A stretch of DNA of 64,000 nucleotides from Gremmenia infestans (taxonomy: Eukaryota > Ascomycota > Leotiomycetes > Helotiales > Hamatocanthoscyphaceae). Positions 58,156 to 64,000 of the stretch are shown piece by piece (the stretch's first letter is position 1; each line of letters opens with the position of its first letter). The notes below the pieces were generated by a model, which saw only the letters and a list, made by a program, of their open reading frames with translations, had not been told where the DNA came from and did not search any database. The stretch covers positions 248,001-312,000 of the forward strand of contig JAFEVB010000019.1 of assembly GCA_032629725.1 (NCBI GenBank), in the 5' to 3' direction. The translations under genes were made by a program, and so were the position numbers.

Positions 58156-58795
58156 ATGCCACCCTCTCCCCCAAAAGCACCCGCAATGCCCCCCTTCACC
58201 CGCCCCCCCCAAACCCCACTACCTCTCCTACCGCATCGCCCGTGGCGAACAAGGCGTCCTAACCTACGAGCCCTACAAATCGCACCTCCTCCCTCACTGG
58301 CGCTTCCGCACGCCCCAGCTCGCGCGCACATCCGCCGAAACCCTCTACCAGCACTTCCTGGCCTTCTTCGCGCAGGCGGATTTCGTGGGCATGGATATGG
58401 CAAGGAAGTTCATCCAGATGGGCATGACGCGCGCGAAGAGGTATGCGAATTATGAGGGGGGTAGGAAGTATGCGTATGAGGATGGGGAGGGGGGGAAGAA
58501 GGTAAAGGTGCAGAGGGAGAAGAGTGAGGGGCATGTGGGGAGGGAGGAGAAGGAGGAGGCGAGTAAGGTCTTTAGGAAGTATTGGGGGATGTGTACGGAG
58601 CATGAGGGGTACCAGAGACTGAAGAAGGAGTTTTTGAAGGTGCAGAAGGAGTGGGAAGGTCTGGGGAAGAACAAAGTGAAGGTTGAAGAGGAGGACGACG
58701 ACGTGAACATTAAGGACAATAATGATGATGAGGTGAAGATCAAGGAGGAAGAAGTAAAGCAACCAGTAAAGAAAAAACGCAAGACCAAAGCATAA
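58156..58795 (+). CDS. DUF4385 protein, one frameshift
   Basis: Single-exon gene of 212 residues once one base is removed from the run of eight C at 58203-58210; as given, the ATG frame closes early. The body reads YRIARGEQGVLTYEPYKSHL, then LLPHWRFRTP, AQADFVGMDMARKFIQMGMT and RAKRYANYEGGRKY, which is the DUF4385 family signature seen in bacteria, phages and fungi. Family function is unknown. The C-terminal third is a highly charged tail (EEEDDDVNIKDNNDDEVKIK) ending in the basic KKKRKTKA, which could be a nuclear signal. Clean sequence on both sides of the C run points to a base-call error or polymorphism and not decay. It converges on RNase H2 subunit C with 71 bases between. Confidence 0.75.
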
Positions 58796-58866
58796 AACAA
58801 TTCAAGTACCATGGTATTATCCTAAAACGCCTTTCCAAATCCCACAACGCCATCCTACCCCACCAT

Positions 58867-59524
58867 TTATTCCTTATTTCCCCCTGCATTTTTCTCTTTT
58901 TCTCGCTCTTTCTCTTCGACTTCCTCATCATCATCCGATAAAGAATGAATCTATACCCCATTAATCAGCATCCACATCCAATCCAATCCAATCCAATCCT
59001 CTCACAACATACCTTTTCCGCAAACGCAACCCACTCCTCCACACCCCTCACATACGGATCCGCCAACCCATCCGGCAACGCCTCATGTCCCCAAACCATC
59101 ACCTCCCCAAACCCTGCCTGCTCCTCCATAACCTTTACCTCAGGGCTCTCCTCCCCCTCCACATCTCCATCACCTCCCGCCGGCAGTATCCTATCCGTCC
59201 TTGAAACGACTATGCCCTGATAGCCTTTCGGAATTTTCAATTTCTTGCCATGTAGTTTGCGCCCGCGGAAATAGGACGTTGGTTTGTTATCTAAGAACTT
59301 GTTGTTAGAACTAAAACCCTCTGAAAATAAAAACTTTCAAAGAGAAAGAGAAAGGAGTAGTTAATTTCCAGATTCTGATTCTCGTTCTCATTCTTACCGA
59401 CACTCGTTCGCACCTCCCAGTATCTTTTCGACGCATTAACAGGTCCATTGTGGTTTACGCGGCAGGGCAGGATATTAGGTGAGCATTGCCCTTTATGGCT
59501 TTTGCCTTTTTGTATTGCGAGCAT
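58867..59524 (-). CDS. Ribonuclease H2 subunit C
   Basis: Three reverse-strand exons (59398-59524, 59013-59290, 58867-58950) give 162 residues. The signature is NILPCRVNHNGPVNASKRYW near the N-terminus, then SYFRGRKLHGKKLKIPKGYQ and GIVVSRTD, followed by an acidic linker, VWGHEALPDGLADPYVRGVE and a charged tail. This is the non-catalytic C subunit (yeast Rnh203). With the catalytic A subunit and B it removes ribonucleotides from genomic DNA and RNA from RNA:DNA hybrids. Introns are 106 and 62 bases; the second holds ATCCA tandem units. The start MLAIQKGKS is the first ATG. The length is within the usual range. Confidence 0.85.
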
Positions 59525-60849
59525 TGTGTTGGTTTGTTTTGGCTTTTGAGGGGATTGTAGGTCAAGTCTTGAGATACTGTACCGTACTATACTATGCGGT
59601 GGTGTATTCTTTTAGGCAGGGATTCGCGGTTTGAAGATGCGATGTGACGCGACGCGTTAGGACAATTCTTATCTTATCTTAATGCTGACCGACTGTACAG
59701 TACATACTGTACTGTAGCTCTTCACATCGGCCGAGACTCCTCGGGCAATTCATATCTTAGAATTAGTGAAATAACTCCCTTTTGTTACCTATTCGGTATT
59801 TATGCAATTAGGTAGTCATCTATATTTATAAAATACCCATCGCTTCTCCATACCTCTATAGTAAGTAAGAAACACCCCTCAAGTCATGTTTCAACATGAA
59901 CGGTACATGACTTTCCCGACGCCAGCCCAGCCACAAACATCAATGCAGATACAATCCTTGTAGATTACATACTCATGCTGCATTACTACTGTACCTATCT
60001 AGAAGACTGCCTATTCAAAGACATCATTTACCGAATGCGAAAACCGAGATGTACGGAGTATGTATATCGGGGTTCTTAAAAAGTCCGAGGGATGCATCAA
60101 AGTGATGATGTCAACACTCATATACATACATACCTTACATAACAATGCTGTACAGTGTGGATACAATAATAGCTTTAAAAGCTGTGTGATAAAAAACAAC
60201 GGATATTTCATATTATTGATTGTTTGAAATGGCTTCTATTATTCTCTAGAACATGTTGTAGTACTTTTGTGTAAAGTCAAAAGTTAAAAGCCCTTCTAGA
60301 TGCAAGCATTTCGGTTGTACTGTACCTGAATCCTCATACGTGCACAAACACCCAGTCCAGCGAGAAAGGAAAGGCGTCGGCGCCACAAGCGGGCTTTAAA
60401 ATGCACTAGTGGTGGGGGGGGGCATTCCAAGCATCGCTTCGGATCATGCATTGCTCCCCCTCCACCACGACCGTCCTGATGTAGTCAAGGTCGAAGGCTG
60501 GCACACTTTCGTCATGGCACACCGTTCCTGGGGGGATATCTTTTGTCCGTCGAGTGTTTTCCTTCTTCTTTTTTTTCCCTCTACCTTTTTCTAGATCTAG
60601 AGTACGTTTTCCAATTCTTCCTGCTTGCCCGTTTCCATTTCAACGTAGTCTTGCCTTTACAGTCATACATTCCTGTCACATCCGCGACCAAGACACAAGA
60701 ACAACAGACTCATAGTAAGAGTATACATTCAGAAGACCACGAAGGATAGTGTCAGGTAGGACCAAGAAAAAGTTAGAGTGCCGGCTAGTTTGAACCGCGA
60801 CTTTGCGCCAGTGACGATTCTCAAAAGGGTAATATACGCAACCCTTTCA
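59525..60849. other. Divergent intergenic region
   Basis: About 1.3 kb between RNase H2 subunit C and the cyclopropane synthase gene. It holds TACAGTACATACTGTACTGTA-like tracts near 59694 and one TACGGAGTA at 60052-60060. CT-rich stretches near 60570 suggest the leader of the downstream gene. No gene is seen. Confidence 0.5.
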
Positions 60850-62360
60850 ATGGCCTCCTACCTCACCAAACCATTGGCTGCTGGGGGCGACCTTGTTCGA
60901 AGTACACTTGGAAGCGTGTCTTGGGGACCTGCCCTATCCGTTTCCAAAGCTGCAGTAACCTCCCTCTTCTCACGTATCGAGAATGGCACTTTGGTGGTAA
61001 CCGATGAGACAACGGGACAAAGTACAAGCTACGGCCAGAAAATCGCAAAGGCGCACTCCAGTCTTTCCAATGGTGTGAATAGGACTTCGGAAAAGCGTAC
61101 TGGGGCGGGTAAAGTAGAGTTGATTGTTCGGAAGGAGACATTCTGGGTGCGCCTGTTCCTGTTTGCGGATATGGGATTTGCCGAGTCGTTTATGTTGGGG
61201 GAGATTGAATGCTTGGATTTGACTGGCTTCTTCCAGGTAAGGACTTCGGAAAAAAGACGCAGGGAAATTATCCTAACGAGAGCAGCTTTTTATCTTAAAC
61301 CGTACACAATTGGCTAATGCTACGACATGGACATCCTCCATTGCTGCGACGATCACTGGACTTGCAAGAGGCACGAATACCCTTTCGAATTCTTTACTGA
61401 ATGTGTCGGCACATTATGATATCAGTAATGAGATGTTTGCCGCCTTTCTGTCGGACGATATGACATATTCATGTCCAATATGGAAAGCTCAGTCAAGCGC
61501 AGACGAGAAGGTTGAGACATTAGAGGCGGCTCAAATGACCAAGTTGAACCGATTTATAGATGGCGCCCATATCAAGCACACAGACCACATTTTGGAAATT
61601 GGAACGGGTTGGGGTTCATTCGCTATAGAAGCAGTGCGAAAGACTGGATGCAGAGTCACGTCCCTGACATTGTCAATTGAGCAGAAGGAACTCGCCGAAA
61701 AGAGAATTGCCGCAGCTGGATTCACAGAACAAATCGAAGTCATGCTAAAGGACTACCGAGCTCTTCCAACGCCCAAAGTACCCTATGATAAGATCATTTC
61801 AATTGAGATGTTGGAAGCAGTGGGAAGAGAGTATCTGGAAACATATTTTGGTTGCATACATCGGCTGCTTAAGAAAGATGGAATAGCTGTTTTCCAGTGC
61901 ATCACCATGCCCGAAGGTCGATATGAAGCGTACGCGAAGGGTGAGGACTTCATTCGAAAATACATTTTCCCAGGAGGGCATCTTCCTTCCATCACGCAGC
62001 TCGTCGATAATATCACTAAAGGCTCGGAAGGCACACTGATCGTGGAACATATTGAAAATATCGGAGGCCACTATGCAAAGACTTTGCGTTTGTGGAGAGA
62101 AAAGTTCCTTGCCAACTTTGAGTGTCGGATTCGACCAGCTCTAATGATCGAGCATCCTGAAATGGGTGACAGAGAAATCGAGGTATTCCGAAGAAAGTGG
62201 GAGGTAAGTGACTCCAATCCTAATATTTGCAAAGGCTGATTTTAATAAGTATTATTACTCGTACTGTGAAGCTGGCTTTGCTACCAAAACGCTCGGGGAT
62301 GTGATAATTACCGTTGGTCGTGAGGGAGCGATGGAGTTGATGGAGGGTATCCCACTTTGA
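60850..62360 (+). CDS. Cyclopropane-fatty-acyl-phospholipid synthase homologue
   Basis: Three exons (60850-61236, 61286-62203, 62250-62360) give 471 residues. The enzyme family adds a methylene group from S-adenosylmethionine across a lipid double bond. Visible features are an N-terminal lipid-binding region (VELIVRKETFWVRLFLFADM, then GFAESFMLGEIE), AHYDISNEMFAAFLSDDMTY, the SAM motif HILEIGTGWGSFAIEAV near residue 229, and the C-terminal NIGGHYAKTLRLWREKF and YYYSYCEAGFATKTLGDVII. The family's usual order is complete. Whether this fungal homologue makes cyclopropane lipids or a related methylated product is not known. The start MASYLTKPLAAGG was chosen; an in-frame ATG 24 codons upstream is possible. 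Introns are 49 and 46 bases. Confidence 0.9.
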
Positions 62361-62569
62361 TTTATATGGCGCTTTAATTTAAAGCGTTGGTGTCTGGAGA
62401 TTTGGAGACGTTCCTTGGTTTACCTCTTGCATAGCAAAGCGCTGAGCCTTAGATGAGGATTTAGAGCATAGAACCTGTTATGCCGAGCATAATGACATGA
62501 ATTGTATGGACATAGCTTTCCTATGGGATGCTTGAGTGGTATGACAAGACGGACTGTTTCTTGAGACTC

Positions 62570-63565
62570 TCAACGCTTGTTCTTTTTCTTCTTCTTCGTT
62601 TTAGACGGCTTCGAAGGACCACTGGTATGGACAGGATTTCGCGACGCGTGTTCAACGTCGAAGGCAGACTTGTGACGCCTGAAAAGAAGCATCGTTGCTC
62701 TGGCGTCCTCGATACTAGAATGCTCTCCTTCTTGGATGTCGACTCCTAGGAGTTCTTTCGCCAGCTTCTTCAAGCTTGGCACCCTTCCCGCACTATATTT
62801 CCTGAACCCAGAGAACCTAGACGTGTCCCGTATATCTCGTTTTGGGTGGCTTAGCATGAGAACCCCCAGATCATTCTTCACCGCATGGCCAACCACAACT
62901 CTTTCCTGCAATATCTCGGCAATCTCCTGCTGGACCTCTTCAAATTCCCTGGCCGTTACCATGCTCTTTGCTGATACGCCACTGACATGAGTTCTCCAGT
63001 CCGTGACGAACTCTTTCGGTCGTACAAAAGAATCATAAACCTGCGTCCCATGGAAATTCACCACACTAACCCTCGCCAGCACCGAGCGGTTCTCCTCCCC
63101 ACCCACTCCAACCATTTCGCAATCAATACCCACGTATTTTCCAATATCCACATCAGCTGATAAACCTCCATTGATAGTATCCACCTTGGCTCCTCGTATC
63201 GTGGTATCCTTCAAACCTCCTCCATAAGCCTCGGCAAGATCTTTAGCAGATATATCGTTATCCTCAGCCCAAAGCGCCAAAGATGCAGACGGTGCCTCCC
63301 CCTCCTCCTCCACTCCCCCGCGTACTGTTTCCATACTCTCGGAGCTAGCGCCAATCCCCATTATTTTCCTCTTCTTCGTAGCAGCACTCCTCGGCGACTC
63401 AGTCTCTACTTTGACCGGGTTCCCTTCCAGTCTCCTGCGCTTTGCAATGGTATTCTGCTGCCGTTCCGTCGGAATCGCTTTCCGTTTACGGTCGGCGCTG
63501 GCTTTGGACTCTTGCTTCAATGTCGCCTGTAGCTTTTTCCAGTTGCTGGATAGTTCAGGTGCCAT
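62570..63565 (-). CDS. REX4: RNA exonuclease 4 (REX4)
   Basis: Intron-less gene of 331 residues. The first 130 residues are basic and low-complexity (KRKAIPTERQQNTIAKRRRL), as expected for a nucleolar protein. The 3'-5' exonuclease domain of DEDDh type follows: YVGIDCEMVGVG (first acidic pair), VVGHAVKNDLGVL (third acidic residue), and HSSIEDARATMLL (histidine and last aspartate). The tail is lysine-rich (TKKKKKNKR). In yeast Rex4 acts in pre-rRNA processing and ITS1 cleavage. The start MAPELSSNWKKLQ is typical of fungal Rex4. It is divergent from the next gene with a 244-base gap, and converges on the cyclopropane synthase gene. Confidence 0.93.
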   Translation of the reverse strand: MAPELSSNWKKLQATLKQESKASADRKRKAIPTERQQNTIAKRRRLEGNPVKVETESPRSAATKKRKIMGIGASSESMETVRGGVEEEGEAPSASLALWAEDNDISAKDLAEAYGGGLKDTTIRGAKVDTINGGLSADVDIGKYVGIDCEMVGVGGEENRSVLARVSVVNFHGTQVYDSFVRPKEFVTDWRTHVSGVSAKSMVTAREFEEVQQEIAEILQERVVVGHAVKNDLGVLMLSHPKRDIRDTSRFSGFRKYSAGRVPSLKKLAKELLGVDIQEGEHSSIEDARATMLLFRRHKSAFDVEHASRNPVHTSGPSKPSKTKKKKKNKR

Positions 63566-63809
63566 TTCGTGAGAGAGGGTCTTGTTATTGATTCATTTTC
63601 TGATGTTGAATATTGGGTGGGTAGGGTAGGCAGGACGAGCTAGGTTTTTGTTTTCTACCGCTCTTAAATTTTTATTTTAGACGAGGCTTCACGCTAAGGA
63701 CGGACTTCCAGCCTTGCGACTTGCCCCTCCAAACGCAACGCAACCACGTCAATCATCAAAATCAATTGTTCCACGATATTTATCCATCAAATAAATCAAA
63801 GCGGGCATC
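63566..63809. promoter_or_regulatory. Divergent promoter, REX4 and the next gene
   Basis: A 244-base gap between divergent start codons must serve both genes. No known binding site is recognised. Confidence 0.45.
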
Positions 63810-64000
63810 ATGGCGGGTCAAGAACCTGCAGTAGGCTCCCCAGCGCCAAAGCAGAAGGGGAAAGCGACTATTGATACTCTGAAGTGAGTCGCGATCTTGC
63901 TTGTTTTGCGATGATGTATGGACTGACTCAACGTTCAGGATAGGATGTCTTGCTATGGTTATGAAGGTAGGTTTGTTCTTTCTATTCGCTTGTAATAATC
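63810..64000 (+). CDS. Start of an unrecognised gene (partial)
   Basis: An ATG at 63810 opens MAGQEPAVGSPAPKQKGKAT, then IDTLK spliced across a 55-base GT-AG intron (63884-63938) to IGCLAMVMK, and a second intron starts at 63967 (GTAGGT). Only 34 residues are visible, so the gene cannot be identified. The short first exons and in-phase splice sites make it a likely real gene. Confidence 0.55.

Noticed and set aside
1..64000. CRISPR array, rRNA operon or bacterial-type operons
   Set aside because: No regularly spaced direct repeats, no rRNA sequence, and genes have fungal introns and alternating strands.

Overview
This window is nuclear DNA of a filamentous ascomycete (Pezizomycotina). Genes carry short spliceosomal introns (about 47-150 bases, mostly GT-AG), and the window holds a HET-domain gene, a 2EXR gene, a DUF3533/SNG1-like gene, a fungal Zn2Cys6 regulator and a mitochondrial Mrp51 protein. 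Protein style and gene structure suggest Leotiomycetes, but this is an impression and not a measured result. Gene models were assembled by eye from reading frames and splice sites; where exon coordinates are given, the exon lengths sum to an open frame.

Layout. 1-20 kb is gene-dense: the 3' end of a PAT1-like decapping activator, a SNG1-like membrane protein, a 67-residue membrane-anchored protein, a truncated NmrA-like relic, an eight-exon HOS3-type histone deacetylase, the queuine tRNA-ribosyltransferase catalytic subunit, a 2EXR protein, an AYR1-like short-chain reductase, thymidylate synthase with an MCB box upstream, and a fungal conserved protein. 20-24 kb is a long intergenic stretch. 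24-32 kb holds Mrp51, an unrecognised hydrophobic-repeat protein and a Zn2Cys6/PAS-like regulator whose third zinc-binding cysteine sits on an 8-nt micro-exon. 32-42.8 kb is a gene desert with decayed transporter-like fragments. 42.8-64 kb is dense again: peroxisomal Lon protease (ends in SRL), a phospholipase D-like protein, a HET protein, a small secreted protein, a C2H2 zinc-finger protein, MCM6, a DUF4385 protein, RNase H2 subunit C, a cyclopropane-fatty-acid synthase homologue, REX4, and the start of one more gene.

The genes do not form a metabolic cluster. Most are housekeeping: replication (MCM6, thymidylate synthase, RNase H2), RNA and tRNA (REX4, TGT, PAT1), chromatin (HOS3), lipid (AYR1-like, PLD-like, CFA) and organelle (Mrp51, Lon). 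The HET, secreted and C2H2 genes form a more accessory island between Lon/PLD and MCM6.

Most noteworthy: (1) the 8-nt micro-exon flanked by a GC-AG intron and a 1,020-nt intron; (2) three otherwise intact genes (Lon, DUF4385, the repeat protein) each broken by exactly one extra base in a homopolymer, which points to a systematic sequence error more than to three pseudogenes; (3) decayed MFS fragments in the desert; (4) two short motifs, TACGGAGTA and TACCTAGGTA, recurring in intergenic DNA far above chance. I did not find a clear, wholly new multi-gene system, a CRISPR array, an rRNA gene or a confident tRNA.
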